From positions 1 through 64,000 of the forward strand of contig JAVBTR010000066.1 of assembly GCA_031556065.1 (NCBI GenBank): a stretch of 64,000 nt of DNA, in the 5' to 3' direction. Positions 17,299-26,590 of the stretch are shown one piece after another; position 1 is the first letter of the stretch, and every line of letters starts with the position of its first letter. Source of the DNA: JAVBTR01 sp031556065. GTDB lineage: Bacteria; Bacillota; Clostridia; Christensenellales; Aristaeellaceae. The translations under genes and the position numbers were made by a program. The notes beneath the pieces were generated by a model, which made no database searches, was not told where the DNA came from, and saw only the letters and a list, made by a program, of their open reading frames with translations.

Positions 17299-17456
17299 TT
17301 ACGTATAGGGAACCAGTCCGTTTTTTACCAATGGCAAAGGGATGTACGCTGCGCTCGGCGTAGTAATTATGCTCAACCTTCCATCGAGATAGATTTTCAT
17401 CAGCCATTCAATAGATGCCGCTCCCAGCAAAAACTGATAGCGGCGTTTTAATTCTC
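17299..17456 (-). pseudogene. Unidentified gene fragment
   Basis: About 50 codons read without start or ribosome site and look protein-like: KRRYQFLLGAASIEWLMKIY, then ITTPSAAYIPLPLVKNGLVP before a stop at 17299-17301. It looks like the C-terminal end of a lost gene. Family not recognised. Confidence 0.35.
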
Positions 17457-17471
17457 TTTAAGCCTATTAAC

Positions 17472-17612
17472 TTATCTGCTTACTTTCTTTATAATGCAAC
17501 AAATACTTACAGCTAAAAAGTTTATTGCCGCAAATGCCATGTAACTACAATCGATGACTACGATGTTGCCTTCTCTGACGAGAAAGTGTAGGTCGTGGCT
17601 CAGATAATACAT
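17472..17612 (-). pseudogene. Possible 46-codon fragment with a membrane segment
   Basis: An ATG frame ends with a hydrophobic helix and a basic tail (YMAFAAINFLAVSICCIIKK). There is no ribosome-binding site. It may be another remnant of a degraded gene. Weak. Confidence 0.2.
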
Positions 17613-17647
17613 CTTGAAAAGGCTTGTGTGCAACATTGCTCACAGGC

Positions 17648-17866
17648 TTAATACCTTTTTATTAAGTCATCATCGTCATTTTCGTTTCCCCACTCCTGAT
17701 CATCCTCGTGCTCGTCTTGCATATCGTTATCTTCCTCCTGGGTCATTGTTCCATCTGCCACATTCAGCTATATTTCAATAATACTGCCATCTGCGCTTAA
17801 AAGGATCATTTCATAAACGCATTTTCCGTTTTCATCCGTTAACTCAGCACTAATGACTTTTGCGTC
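17648..17866 (-). pseudogene. Remnant of a PepSY-domain protein
   Basis: The minus strand reads AKVISAELTDENGKCVYEMI, then SADGSIIEI, an in-frame TAG, LNVADGTMTQEE, and an acidic tail rich in Asp and Glu ending at 17648-17650. This is the C-terminal PepSY repeat pattern (strand, DENGK-turn, strand, helix-capping DG) interrupted by one stop codon, with a second in-frame stop just upstream. The intact family sits in cell-envelope protease inhibitors. Clearly non-functional here. Confidence 0.6.
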
Positions 17867-17904
17867 AGGCTATCCTCCATTTACCCCCAAATCCCATCTT
17901 ACTA

Positions 17905-17977
17905 GGACCCGAACCTACCCAAAACGTAAAAAGGAGCAACAAAAAGCTGCTCCCAAAATTCCCCAAAGCCTTATATA
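17905..17977 (-). repeat. Dispersed intergenic repeat, copy A, with hairpin
   Basis: Shares GGACCCGAACCTACCC, AAAACG and, further on, CAAAGCCTTATATA with the copy at 38698-38781. Between these blocks GGAGCA and TGCTCC pair; read on the minus strand the stem is followed by five T residues, so it may terminate transcripts from the LacI gene. The rest of 17116-18143 holds only decayed fragments. Confidence 0.5.
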
Positions 17978-18143
17978 GCCAGCGCATGTTAGGCTAAACC
18001 ATATTAAAATGATAAAATCCCAATCCCGATATATCTCAACGATTTCAGCGTTTTTCACATGTCATTCAAATCATTCCTATTGTTTTTATGGGTAATGCTC
18101 GGATTAATCGCTATATGAGTTATTCTTATTCTGGATTAAACCC

Positions 18144-19148
18144 TTACACCGATCTTCTAATGATCAGCCGTGTGCCTATTTCGATCTTGATTGGCACATG
18201 AATTTTTTTATGGAGGATCTCTATCAACCGCCAAACCGCCATTTCCCCCATGTATTGCTTGGGCACATTAATGGTGGTCAAAGGCGGTTCAAAATAATCC
18301 GCCATGGGGATATTATCGAACCCTATCACTTTTATATCCCCCGGGATTTTGATGCCTTTTGCTCGCATTGCCCGCATGGCACCAATGGCAATCAGGTCAT
18401 TATCTGCAAAATAACAGGGGGCTAGTTCCTCTTTGGCGTCGATAAGCGCAGTCATATCTGCATAAGCCCCTTCAACAGAAGGTGTCAATTTGTGTACGAT
18501 CGATTTGGAGGTAGACATGCCATGCTGCCGAACCGCCTTGTAAAACCCATCCGCCCGTTCTTCAAAATTGCCGATCATATAGGATGAATGTAGATAACCC
18601 GGCTGTTTTTTCGTTTGGGTGATTAAAAAATCAGTAGCCAGGTACGCACCCTGAACGTTATTGATCAAGACACAATCGTGCTTCAAGGTATCGAAATAAG
18701 CATCCACCAGCACCATGGGAAGGGTCAATTTTGAAAATGGCATAAAATCTTCCCTTGTTAGCTCTGTTCCCAATAGAAGAATACCGGCACAACCTGCGCA
18801 GACGATCTCTGCCAGTTGGTTTTCTACATCATCGCCTTTATAAAGATAGCAAATTTGCAGCTTATAGCCTGCGTTTTTGCAGCCGTTTTCAATCCCTTCG
18901 GAAAGCTGAGAGAAAAACGGCGTATCCCCTACCACAGCCCCCTGGCGCTTATAGAGAATAAAGTAAATATGGCCTGTGTTGTGGCGCTTGTCATTCAGCT
19001 TTGAAAAATCGAATCCATATCTTTCTGCCGCTTCTTTTACCTGCGTACGGGTTTTGTCGCTGACACCGGCTTTACCGTTTAGTGCCATGGAAACCGCCGC
19101 CGGAGATAAACCCAGTTTCTGCGCCAAATCCTTTGCCGTAATGCCCAT
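18144..19148 (-). CDS. LacI-family transcriptional regulator
   Basis: A 334-residue LacI/GalR repressor. Residues 1-50 form the DNA-binding headpiece (ITAKDLAQKLGLSPAAVSMALNGKAGVS) and the rest is a periplasmic-binding-protein-like sugar sensor ending in TTINVPKQYMGEMAVWRLIE. ATG 19146-19148 follows GGAGTG; longer in-frame starts lie before this site. It is divergent from the transketolase-kinase-isomerase operon, 144 bases apart, so it very probably controls that operon in response to its sugar or a phosphorylated intermediate. Confidence 0.92.
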   Translation of the reverse strand: MGITAKDLAQKLGLSPAAVSMALNGKAGVSDKTRTQVKEAAERYGFDFSKLNDKRHNTGHIYFILYKRQGAVVGDTPFFSQLSEGIENGCKNAGYKLQICYLYKGDDVENQLAEIVCAGCAGILLLGTELTREDFMPFSKLTLPMVLVDAYFDTLKHDCVLINNVQGAYLATDFLITQTKKQPGYLHSSYMIGNFEERADGFYKAVRQHGMSTSKSIVHKLTPSVEGAYADMTALIDAKEELAPCYFADNDLIAIGAMRAMRAKGIKIPGDIKVIGFDNIPMADYFEPPLTTINVPKQYMGEMAVWRLIEILHKKIHVPIKIEIGTRLIIRRSV

Positions 19149-19239
19149 TATCATCACTCCATGGGTATCAGTATACACAGGAGATTTCATTCGTCAATAG
19201 ATTAAGCTTCAAATTAAGTAAACGATGCTGAATTTTCTA

Positions 19240-19268
19240 TTGATATTAAGTTTTACTTCCTTGATAAT
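19240..19268 (+). promoter_or_regulatory. Sigma-A-type promoter of the transketolase operon
   Basis: TTGATA (19240-19245) and GATAAT (19263-19268) are spaced by 17 bases, about 25 bases before the transketolase start codon. The region lies between divergent LacI and transketolase genes, so a LacI operator is expected here. Confidence 0.55.
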
Positions 19269-19292
19269 AGAAATAGTAAAGGATGGGTGACT

Positions 19293-20084
19293 ATGAATAA
19301 TTGTAACTTTAAACAATTTGCAAATGCCCGCAGGCTGGACGTGCTGGAAATGGTCAAAGCTGCGCAAACGGGCCACATTGGTGGCAGCATGAGCTGCATG
19401 GATATTTTGGTTTGCTTGTATTACCGTGTGATGGATACAGAAAAGATTAAGCAGCATACAGCAAATCGGGATCGCTTTATCTTAAGCAAAGGTCACTGTG
19501 CAGAAGCACTGTACACCATTTTAGCAGATTTAGGCTTCATGCCCAAAGAAACCTTAAAGACCTACGCTGCATTCAATACCATTCTGGCAGAACATCCAAC
19601 CATGAAGGTTCCCGGCATCGAAGCCTCCACAGGCGCTTTGGGCCATGGGCTTTCCTTAGGTGTTGGCATGGCCATTGGCCAAAGGGATGCCAAGGTTTAT
19701 GTGCTTATGGGCGATGGGGAGCAGGCAGAAGGAAGCAACTGGGAAGCCGCCATGGCCGCCAGCAAATATCAATTAAGCAACTTAACCGCCATAATAGACC
19801 GCAACCGCCTACAAATATCCGGCACCACAGAAGAGGTGATGCCCCTTGAAGGGCTTCAAGCCAAGTATAAAGCCTTTGGGTTTGAATGCCAGGTCTGCGA
19901 CGGTCACGATCCGGATAGCTTGTATGCGGCCATTACGACACCTCATGAAAAACCGCTGTGTGTGATCGCGGAAACCATCAAGGGCTACGGCTCTCCCATC
20001 ATGGAAAACCAAGCGGACTGGCACCATCTGGTGCCTAACGAAGCCCAATATCAGCAAATCAAAGCGGATTTGGAGGGACGGTAA
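19293..20084 (+). CDS. Transketolase, N-terminal (thiamine-diphosphate) subunit
   Basis: A 263-residue split transketolase half. It carries GHIGGSMSCMDILVCLYY, LSKGHCAEALY, GALGHGLSLGVG, and the thiamine-diphosphate motif GDGEQAEGSNWEAA (GDGEQ at residues 140-144) ending with the conserved Asn. With the C-terminal subunit encoded next it transfers two-carbon ketol units. First gene of a tightly packed operon with an FGGY kinase and an isomerase. Split transketolases serve both the pentose pathway and specialised routes such as apulose-4-phosphate cleavage (AptA/AptB). The latter fits this neighbourhood but is inference. ATG 19293 follows AAAGGATGG. Confidence 0.92.
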   Translation: MNNCNFKQFANARRLDVLEMVKAAQTGHIGGSMSCMDILVCLYYRVMDTEKIKQHTANRDRFILSKGHCAEALYTILADLGFMPKETLKTYAAFNTILAEHPTMKVPGIEASTGALGHGLSLGVGMAIGQRDAKVYVLMGDGEQAEGSNWEAAMAASKYQLSNLTAIIDRNRLQISGTTEEVMPLEGLQAKYKAFGFECQVCDGHDPDSLYAAITTPHEKPLCVIAETIKGYGSPIMENQADWHHLVPNEAQYQQIKADLEGR

Positions 20085-20085
20085 T

Positions 20086-21027
20086 ATGGCAAAGGTATCC
20101 TGCCGAAAGGCTTTTACAAAAACCCTAGAACAGCTTGCCGAAAAGGATCCATCCCTTTACATGGTCTGTACCGATTCCCGCGGCAGCGTGACCGCAGGCG
20201 GGTTTGCGAATAAATACCCGGAGCAGTTTATCGAGGCGGGTATTGCCGAGCAAAACGCCGTGGCCATTGCCGCCGGGCTTTCCACCACGGGCAAGAATGT
20301 ATTCGTTTGCGGCCCTGCCTGCTTTTTGGCGGCCCGCAGCTATGAGCAGGTGAAGGTGGACGTAGCCTACAATAAAGCTAACGTAAAAATCATTGGCGTG
20401 TCTGCCGGAGTCAGCTATGGCCCATTAGGCGGCACTCACACAGCCTTGAACGATTATGCCGCCATGCGCGCCTTGCCTAACATCGAAATCTTTGCCCCTA
20501 GCGATAATATTCAGACCGCCGCCATCACCGCCTATCTGGCCAAAGCCCATGGCCCCGCCTATATGCGCACAGGCCGGGGGGATGTAGAAGCCGTCTATAA
20601 AGAAAATGAAAGCTTTGATATGCATCAAGCCAAATGTATGAAAGAAGGCACAGACATCACTCTTGTCGCCTGCGGCGAAATGGTGTACTACACTAAACTG
20701 GCGGCGGAAAAGCTGGCGATGGAGGGCATCAATGCCCGTGTACTGGATATATTTTGCTTAAAGCCCATCGACAAAGACAGTATTATCAAAGCCGCTAAGG
20801 AAACCAACGCCATTATCACTGTGGAAGAGCATTCCATTCACGGCGGCTTGGGGGAAGCAGTTTGTGCCGTTACAGCTCAAAACTGTCCCGTTCCCGTGAA
20901 GATCATGGGTTTCCCAGATGAAGAATACAAGGTGGGAAAAAGCAACGAGCTGTTCGAATACTACGGCCTGACTCCCGATGGCATCGCTAAAGAAGCGCAT
21001 GCTTTACTAAAGGGGGTTAATTCATGA
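20086..21027 (+). CDS. Transketolase, C-terminal subunit
   Basis: A 313-residue partner of the preceding gene. It has the pyrimidine-binding domain (FIEAGIAEQNAVAIAAGLS with the catalytic Glu of the E-Q pattern, then AARSYEQVKVDVAY) and the C-terminal transketolase domain ending in VEEHSIHGGLGEAV. It starts one base after the first subunit and ends in an ATGA overlap with the kinase gene, so all three are probably translationally coupled. In D-apiose catabolism the equivalent subunit is AptB; the assignment here is by context only. Confidence 0.92.
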   Translation: MAKVSCRKAFTKTLEQLAEKDPSLYMVCTDSRGSVTAGGFANKYPEQFIEAGIAEQNAVAIAAGLSTTGKNVFVCGPACFLAARSYEQVKVDVAYNKANVKIIGVSAGVSYGPLGGTHTALNDYAAMRALPNIEIFAPSDNIQTAAITAYLAKAHGPAYMRTGRGDVEAVYKENESFDMHQAKCMKEGTDITLVACGEMVYYTKLAAEKLAMEGINARVLDIFCLKPIDKDSIIKAAKETNAIITVEEHSIHGGLGEAVCAVTAQNCPVPVKIMGFPDEEYKVGKSNELFEYYGLTPDGIAKEAHALLKGVNS

Positions 21028-22460
21028 GCCATATCCTTTCCATCGACCAAAGCACCAGCGCTACCAAGGCCCTTTTATGGGATATGAATGGTAAGCTCAT
21101 ATCAAGAAAAGACATTCCTCACAAACAGATCACCAATGATCAGGGCTGGGTGGAGCACGATCCTACGGAGATTTTCCGCAACACATTGGAATCCATCAAG
21201 CTTTTAGATGAAACCGATATCTCCGTTCTGGGCATTTCCAATCAGCGTGAAACCGCCGTCTGCTGGGATCGGGAAACCGGGTTGCCGCTATACAACGCCA
21301 TCGTCTGGCAGTGCGCCAGAGCTACCGATATTGTAGAAAATATAGATGGGAACATGGTGCGAGAAAAGACAGGCTTGCAGCTATCCCCTTATTTTTCTGC
21401 CGCTAAATTTGGCTGGATGGCCAAGCATGTAAAGGAAGTCCAGGTTGCGATGCAAAAAGGCACCGCCTGCTTTGGTACCATTGACAGCTGGCTTATTTTT
21501 AAGCTGACAGGGGCTCTTAAAACCGATTACTCTAACGCCAGCCGCACCCAGCTTTTAAACCTGCACACCTTACAATGGGATGAGGAATTGGTTGAAGCCT
21601 TTGGTCTTCGTTTGAACTGCCTGCCGGAAATTTGCATGAGCGACAGCTTATTCGGCATGACCGATTTAGGCGGGCTGTTAGCCGATCCCATTCCCCTCCA
21701 CGGAGTCATGGGCGATAGCCATGCGGCCCTGTTCGGCAACCAATGCTTCGCCCCTTACACCGCCAAAGCAACCTATGGCACGGGTTCCTCCGTGATGATG
21801 AACGCGGGCACCGCCTGCCCAACTCCCCCCGCGGGCATTGTCACCAGTCTGGCCTGGGGGCTAGACAACCATGTCACCTACGTACTGGAAGGAAATATCA
21901 ATTACACCGGGGCCGTGACCAAGTGGCTGGTAGAAGATGTGGAACTGATCGCCTCCTCCAAGGAAGCGGGAACCATCGCCCAAACCGTGGATTCCACAGG
22001 CGGTGTTTATCTGGTACCTGCCTTTTCTGGCCTGGGTGCGCCTTACTTTAACAGCAATGCAAGGGCCGCGCTTGTAGGCATGAACCGGGCCACGAAAAAA
22101 GCGCATATCGTTCGGGCAGCGGAGGAGTGCATCGCATACCAGATCAAAGACGTGGTGGAAGCCATGGGCGCATCTCTAAGCGTTTTAAGAGCCGATGGCG
22201 GCCCTACAAAAGATGGCTTCCTCATGCAGTTCCAGGCTGATATGCTGAACATCCCTATCGAAATAAGCGAAACGGAAGAATTGTCCGGCCTGGGGGCTGC
22301 CTACTGTGCAGCCATCGGCGCAGGAGTTTCTGATAGAGAAACCCTGTTTAAAAACCAAACAAGGCGTACCTTAAAACCCGTTATGGAAAATGAACAACGC
22401 AACGCCCTGTATCAGGGCTGGAAAAATGCCATTAAGCAAATTGGAGGAATGCAGTTATGA
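21024..22460 (+). CDS. FGGY-family carbohydrate kinase
   Basis: A 478-residue FGGY kinase. The N-terminal ATPase domain starts ILSIDQSTSATKALLWD, then GWVEHDP, SNQRETAVCWD and AIVWQCARA, which resemble glycerol kinase most; the C-terminal FGGY domain has ATYGTGSSVMMN, LVPAFSGLGAPYF and RADGGPTKDGFLMQFQAD. In this operon (isomerase, transketolase) a ketose substrate is more likely than glycerol, for example D-apulose or a pentulose. It overlaps both neighbours by four bases. Kinase identity is secure, substrate is not. Confidence 0.9.
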   Translation: MSHILSIDQSTSATKALLWDMNGKLISRKDIPHKQITNDQGWVEHDPTEIFRNTLESIKLLDETDISVLGISNQRETAVCWDRETGLPLYNAIVWQCARATDIVENIDGNMVREKTGLQLSPYFSAAKFGWMAKHVKEVQVAMQKGTACFGTIDSWLIFKLTGALKTDYSNASRTQLLNLHTLQWDEELVEAFGLRLNCLPEICMSDSLFGMTDLGGLLADPIPLHGVMGDSHAALFGNQCFAPYTAKATYGTGSSVMMNAGTACPTPPAGIVTSLAWGLDNHVTYVLEGNINYTGAVTKWLVEDVELIASSKEAGTIAQTVDSTGGVYLVPAFSGLGAPYFNSNARAALVGMNRATKKAHIVRAAEECIAYQIKDVVEAMGASLSVLRADGGPTKDGFLMQFQADMLNIPIEISETEELSGLGAAYCAAIGAGVSDRETLFKNQTRRTLKPVMENEQRNALYQGWKNAIKQIGGMQL

Positions 22461-23863
22461 AACCCACCTTCGGTATCATCGTGACCACGAGAAGCTTTTT
22501 CCCATCCCATTTGGTGAAAACCGCAAGGAGGCAGATCACCACCTTATTGGATCAATTGGGTTACGGTTACGTCATGGTTTCCGAATCCGATACCCATTTA
22601 GGCGCGGTTTTAACTTTGGATGAAGCCAAGACCTGCGCCAAACTGTTTAAGGCCCATGCGGATGAAATCTCCGGTATTATCTGCGTGCTGCCCAACTTTG
22701 GCGAAGAGCTGGGCGTAGCCGAGGCCATTGACAGGGCCGCGCTGAACGTACCCGTATTAATCCAAGCATGCGATGATGATTTTGATAAACTGGACATGGC
22801 TAACCGCCGGGATGCCTTCTGCGGCAAGATTTCTCTTTGCAATAACCTGTATCAGCGAGGGATTAAGTTCACACAAACCACTTTGCATACCTGTCAAATT
22901 GACAGCCCCGAATTTGAAAACGATGTGAAGCGCTTTGCGGGCATCTGCAACGTGGTAACAGGCCTTCAAGGCTCCCGGATCGCTATGCTGGGTGCCCGGC
23001 CTGTGGCCTTTAACACCGTGCGCTATTCCGAAAAAATCCTGCAAAAGCATCATATCAGCGTGCAGACGGTAGACCTTAGCGAAGTGATTGCCGCAGCGGA
23101 AAAGATCACCGATACGGCTGCGAAGGAAAAGGAAATCCGCGCTTATGGTACCATTCCAGAGTACATTGAGGATGCGAAAATCCAAAAGCAAGCCAAGCTA
23201 TGCCTGGCGATGGAGCAATTTGTTACCGACTTGGATTGCCAAGCCAGCACTGTCCAATGCTGGGATAGCCTGGAAAACAACTATGGCTGTGCCGCCTGTC
23301 TGGGTATGAGCATGATGGGCGATAAGGGGCTGCCCAGCGCCTGTGAAAGCGATGTGACCGGCGCGGTCAGCATGCTGGCCGCTCAATTGGCCGCAGGCTC
23401 TGCCCCTGCACTGATGGATTGGAACAATAATATTCGGGATGATAGGGATGCCTGCATTTCCCTCCACTGCTCCAACTTCCCTAAATCCTTCTTTCAAGCC
23501 CCGGAACTGGAGATCGAATGTCTGGACGTGCTGGGCTCCACCTTGGGTAAGGAACGCACCTTCGGCGCATGCAAGGCTCAGGTTAGCGAAGGGCCTATGA
23601 CCTTTATCCGCGTCACCACCGACGACGTAAAGGGCGTTATGAAGATGTACGTAGGCGAAGGAGAATTTATGGCGGAAGCCATTCCCACCAAGGGCGGCGT
23701 AGCAAGCTGCAAAGTTAAGGGTCTGCAAAAGCTGATGCGCTACATCTGCGATAACGGCTTTGAACACCATGTGTGCTTTGTCCGGGGCCATGTCGCGGAT
23801 ATTTTAGAGGAAGCCATGGGCAAATACATGAACGTGGAGGTGTATCACCATGACGAGCGTTGA
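22457..23863 (+). CDS. L-fucose/L-arabinose isomerase-like sugar isomerase
   Basis: A 468-residue member of the fucose-isomerase-like superfamily. The N-terminal half has Rossmann-like segments (GIICVLPNFGEELGVAEAI); metal-ligand candidates are the Glu in PSACESDVTGA, the Asp in LMDWNNN, and the His pair in HHVCFVRGH. These enzymes interconvert aldoses and ketoses with Mn2+. Next to an FGGY kinase and a split transketolase it would make the ketose that the kinase phosphorylates. ATG 22457 overlaps the kinase stop, and its end overlaps the glycosidase start by 14 bases. If the operon is for apiose this would be the apiose isomerase step. Confidence 0.85.
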   Translation: MKPTFGIIVTTRSFFPSHLVKTARRQITTLLDQLGYGYVMVSESDTHLGAVLTLDEAKTCAKLFKAHADEISGIICVLPNFGEELGVAEAIDRAALNVPVLIQACDDDFDKLDMANRRDAFCGKISLCNNLYQRGIKFTQTTLHTCQIDSPEFENDVKRFAGICNVVTGLQGSRIAMLGARPVAFNTVRYSEKILQKHHISVQTVDLSEVIAAAEKITDTAAKEKEIRAYGTIPEYIEDAKIQKQAKLCLAMEQFVTDLDCQASTVQCWDSLENNYGCAACLGMSMMGDKGLPSACESDVTGAVSMLAAQLAAGSAPALMDWNNNIRDDRDACISLHCSNFPKSFFQAPELEIECLDVLGSTLGKERTFGACKAQVSEGPMTFIRVTTDDVKGVMKMYVGEGEFMAEAIPTKGGVASCKVKGLQKLMRYICDNGFEHHVCFVRGHVADILEEAMGKYMNVEVYHHDER

Positions 23864-25349
23864 AAAATGGGGGCTGTTTGAAGTAACTTTCAATGGCCCT
23901 AAAGATGGCAACCCCTTTACGGAAGAAACCATCTGCGCCGTGTTTAAATCCACGGCGGAGGAAGTCACCGTTTCCGGCTTTTACGATGGGGATGGCGTGT
24001 ATAAAATCCGCTTTATGCCTTCCTTTGAAGGAACATACACCTACGAGGCCAGTGCCTCCTTCCATCTTAAAAACCCCAACGGCACTTTTACTGTAACTGC
24101 TCCCAGTGAAAATAACCACGGCCCAATGCGGACCCATGGCTATCACTTCGAATACGAAGATGGCACCGCCTTTTACCCCGTCGGTACCACCTGCTATGTA
24201 TGGGAGCTGCAATCAGAGGCGCTGCAAAAGGAAACCTTAGCCACTCTAAAAGAAGGCTATTTCAACAAAATCCGCTTCTGCGTGCACCCAAAGCATTACC
24301 TCTATAACCTTCACGAACCTATTTCCTACCCTTACGAGGGCACCCCCTGTACGTTCGAAAAGAACTTCACAGGCAGCTTCTACCAATACATGGGCGTGCA
24401 GCCTGGGAATAACTGGGATTTTACCCGCTTTAACCCGGAGCATTTTCAAAACGTAGAAAACGCCATCGGGGAACTACTGGAGCTTGGCATCGAAGCCGAC
24501 TTGATTCTTTTCCACCCCTACGACCGCTGGGGCTTCTCTCATTTAACCCCCGAACAGGATGCGGCTTATCTCCGCTACGCTTTGGCTCGTTTCGGCGCTT
24601 ACCGCAACATTTGGTGGTCTTTGGCCAATGAATATGATCTATTACGTGATAAGACGGTGAAGGATTGGGAGGCAATCGCAAAGATCATCGTGGAAAACGA
24701 CCCTTACCATCATCTACGCTCCATTCACAACTGCGGCCCCATGTACGATCATACAAGGCCCTGGATCACCCATTGCAGCATTCAGCGGCAGGATGTATAC
24801 AAGTGCGCCGAATACACCGACGATTTCCGCACCCGTTACGGCAAGCCTATCATGCTGGACGAGATCGCCTACGAAGGGGATATCGATCAAGGCTGGGGAA
24901 ACATCTCCGGCCAAGAATTAGTGCGCCGCTATTGGGAAGCAGCCCTCCGGGGCGGTTACGCCACCCACGGGGAAACCTACGATACAGGCGACGATATTCT
25001 TTGGTGGAGCCACGGCGGCAAGCTTCATGGGGATAGTCCGGAAAGGATCCGTTTCCTTCACAGCATTTTAAAACAAACCCCCGGCTTAGGATTAAAGCGC
25101 ATGGATGGCATGTGGGATGAGCTGGCCGCCACAGCAGATTGCTTTATCGACAGCAGCTATTACCTGTACTACTACGGCTTCAACCGCCCCAGCCGCCGGA
25201 TGTTCATGTTAAACCCCCAGGCGAAATATCAAGTGGAAGTAATTAGCACATGGGATATGACCATCACCCCTATGGGTGAATTCTCCGGCATTTTCTCCAT
25301 TCCCTTGCCCCGGAAGGAATACATGGCGATTCGCGTTAGAAGGATTTAG
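23850..25349 (+). CDS. DUF5060/DUF4038-like glycoside hydrolase (DUF5605-type end)
   Basis: A 499-residue protein without signal peptide. Residues 1-75 form an Ig-like DUF5060 domain (WGLFEVTFNGP..GDGVYKIRFMP..GTYTYE), then a TIM barrel related to apiosidase-type DUF4038 and clan GH-A enzymes, and a C-terminal beta domain. Probable acid/base is E261 in WWSLANEYD and nucleophile E338 in IMLDEIAYEGD. Its 5' end overlaps the isomerase gene by 14 bases, so hydrolase and catabolic enzymes are co-expressed. Cytosolic location means it would act on an imported glycoside. GH140 apiosidases belong to the DUF4038 group, which is the main reason to suspect apiose. Confidence 0.78.
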   Translation: MTSVEKWGLFEVTFNGPKDGNPFTEETICAVFKSTAEEVTVSGFYDGDGVYKIRFMPSFEGTYTYEASASFHLKNPNGTFTVTAPSENNHGPMRTHGYHFEYEDGTAFYPVGTTCYVWELQSEALQKETLATLKEGYFNKIRFCVHPKHYLYNLHEPISYPYEGTPCTFEKNFTGSFYQYMGVQPGNNWDFTRFNPEHFQNVENAIGELLELGIEADLILFHPYDRWGFSHLTPEQDAAYLRYALARFGAYRNIWWSLANEYDLLRDKTVKDWEAIAKIIVENDPYHHLRSIHNCGPMYDHTRPWITHCSIQRQDVYKCAEYTDDFRTRYGKPIMLDEIAYEGDIDQGWGNISGQELVRRYWEAALRGGYATHGETYDTGDDILWWSHGGKLHGDSPERIRFLHSILKQTPGLGLKRMDGMWDELAATADCFIDSSYYLYYYGFNRPSRRMFMLNPQAKYQVEVISTWDMTITPMGEFSGIFSIPLPRKEYMAIRVRRI

Positions 25350-25361
25350 TGGAGGATATTC

Positions 25362-26582
25362 ATGCAAAAGACAAATCCGTCTCGCCGCCCATGGTTTATT
25401 TTGTTAAGCGCGATCCTTATACAGGCAGGCAGCTTAGGCGTTATGGTTAACTTAAGCGGGGTTTTGTTTTCCGGCATTGTCGCAGATATGGGCTTTCGCA
25501 CCGGCGATCTTTCCGTTTATTACACCATTAAGGCACTGACATCGGCCATCACGGTTGGGCCTGTTGCCCATCTTTTCATGAAGAAGCGATCAAGATATCT
25601 TATACCTTTATTGGGCGCGTGCCTTTCCATTTCCTTTATTGCAATGAGTCGGTTTTCGGTGCTATGGCAATGGTATCTTTCGGCTATATTCGGCGGCATC
25701 GGTTCTTGCTGGATTTTTGTTGTCGTTCCCATCACGCTGCATAATTGGTTCAAAAGCCAAACAGGGTTGATCACCGGCCTAAGTTTAGCTGCATCCGGCG
25801 TAGCAAGTGCCATACTCGCGCCCGTGTTTTCCGCCTTGATCGCCGCTTCCGGCTGGCGCAGCGCTGCTCTTTTAATGGGTATCATCGGCATTGCTTCTAT
25901 CTGCTTGCCGGGGCTGTTTTTTGTTCCAACCCCGGAGCAGATCGGATGCGTTCCTTACAAAAAGGAATCACCCAAAAAGAAAAAGGCTGACAGATCACCT
26001 ATCACCACGTCAACCCTGGTTCCTAATTGGGTTTTCCCTGTTAGCTTAATTACCATGCTGGGTGCGTCTGCCATGTGCCAGTTCAATAACCAAGCGCCTC
26101 TTTTTGCCAGAGATGCAGGCTATACGCTGGAGTTTGGCGGCACCCTGGTTTCCGCTATTATGATTGGCAACCTTTTAGGCAAGCTTTTATTTGGCTTCAT
26201 CACCGATCGCTTGGGTGTTTTTCGTGCCGCACGGTGGCTGATCTACTGCACCACCGCTTCCATGCTCATCTTTTGGTGCTTTGCACAGCAAAAAACTGCG
26301 CTGATCATTGGCGCGGCGCTGTTTGGCGGCACCTTTGCCCTTAGCACTTTATTGCCAAGCCTGTTATATTTGCATCTTTACGGCGTTGCTCATTATCAAA
26401 AACCCCTTAGCCGAATGCAAACCTTCAACTGGATAACCATGAGCCTTTCAGGGGTCATTTTTCCGTATCTATACGATTGGACAGGTTCTTTTTTGCCCGT
26501 GTTCATTTTCGGTCTGGCCATTTTCATTCCTTCTATTGCTATTATGTTTAGTTTCGAGCATCGTACCAAAAAAACAGCTTGA
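25362..26582 (+). CDS. MFS transporter of the sugar operon
   Basis: A 406-residue twelve-helix MFS carrier (AILIQAGSLGVMVNLSGVLF, then IKALTSAITVGPVAHLFMKK). It follows the glycosidase gene by 12 bases with GTGGAGGA as ribosome site and is the last gene before a strong terminator. It is the only transporter in this operon and so the likely importer of the sugar or glycoside. Sequence resembles oxalate/monocarboxylate-type MFS carriers in layout, but the substrate cannot be read from it. Confidence 0.88.
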   Translation: MQKTNPSRRPWFILLSAILIQAGSLGVMVNLSGVLFSGIVADMGFRTGDLSVYYTIKALTSAITVGPVAHLFMKKRSRYLIPLLGACLSISFIAMSRFSVLWQWYLSAIFGGIGSCWIFVVVPITLHNWFKSQTGLITGLSLAASGVASAILAPVFSALIAASGWRSAALLMGIIGIASICLPGLFFVPTPEQIGCVPYKKESPKKKKADRSPITTSTLVPNWVFPVSLITMLGASAMCQFNNQAPLFARDAGYTLEFGGTLVSAIMIGNLLGKLLFGFITDRLGVFRAARWLIYCTTASMLIFWCFAQQKTALIIGAALFGGTFALSTLLPSLLYLHLYGVAHYQKPLSRMQTFNWITMSLSGVIFPYLYDWTGSFLPVFIFGLAIFIPSIAIMFSFEHRTKKTA

Positions 26583-26590
26583 ATCGAAAA

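Noticed and set aside
18194..18210. Another TTGGCAC element as sigma-54 promoter
   Set aside because: It lies inside the LacI gene and lacks the GC dinucleotide at the required ten-base spacing.
21024..22460. Glycerol kinase
   Set aside because: Motifs are close to glycerol kinase, but isomerase and transketolase in the same overlapping operon make a ketose substrate more likely; kept as FGGY kinase.
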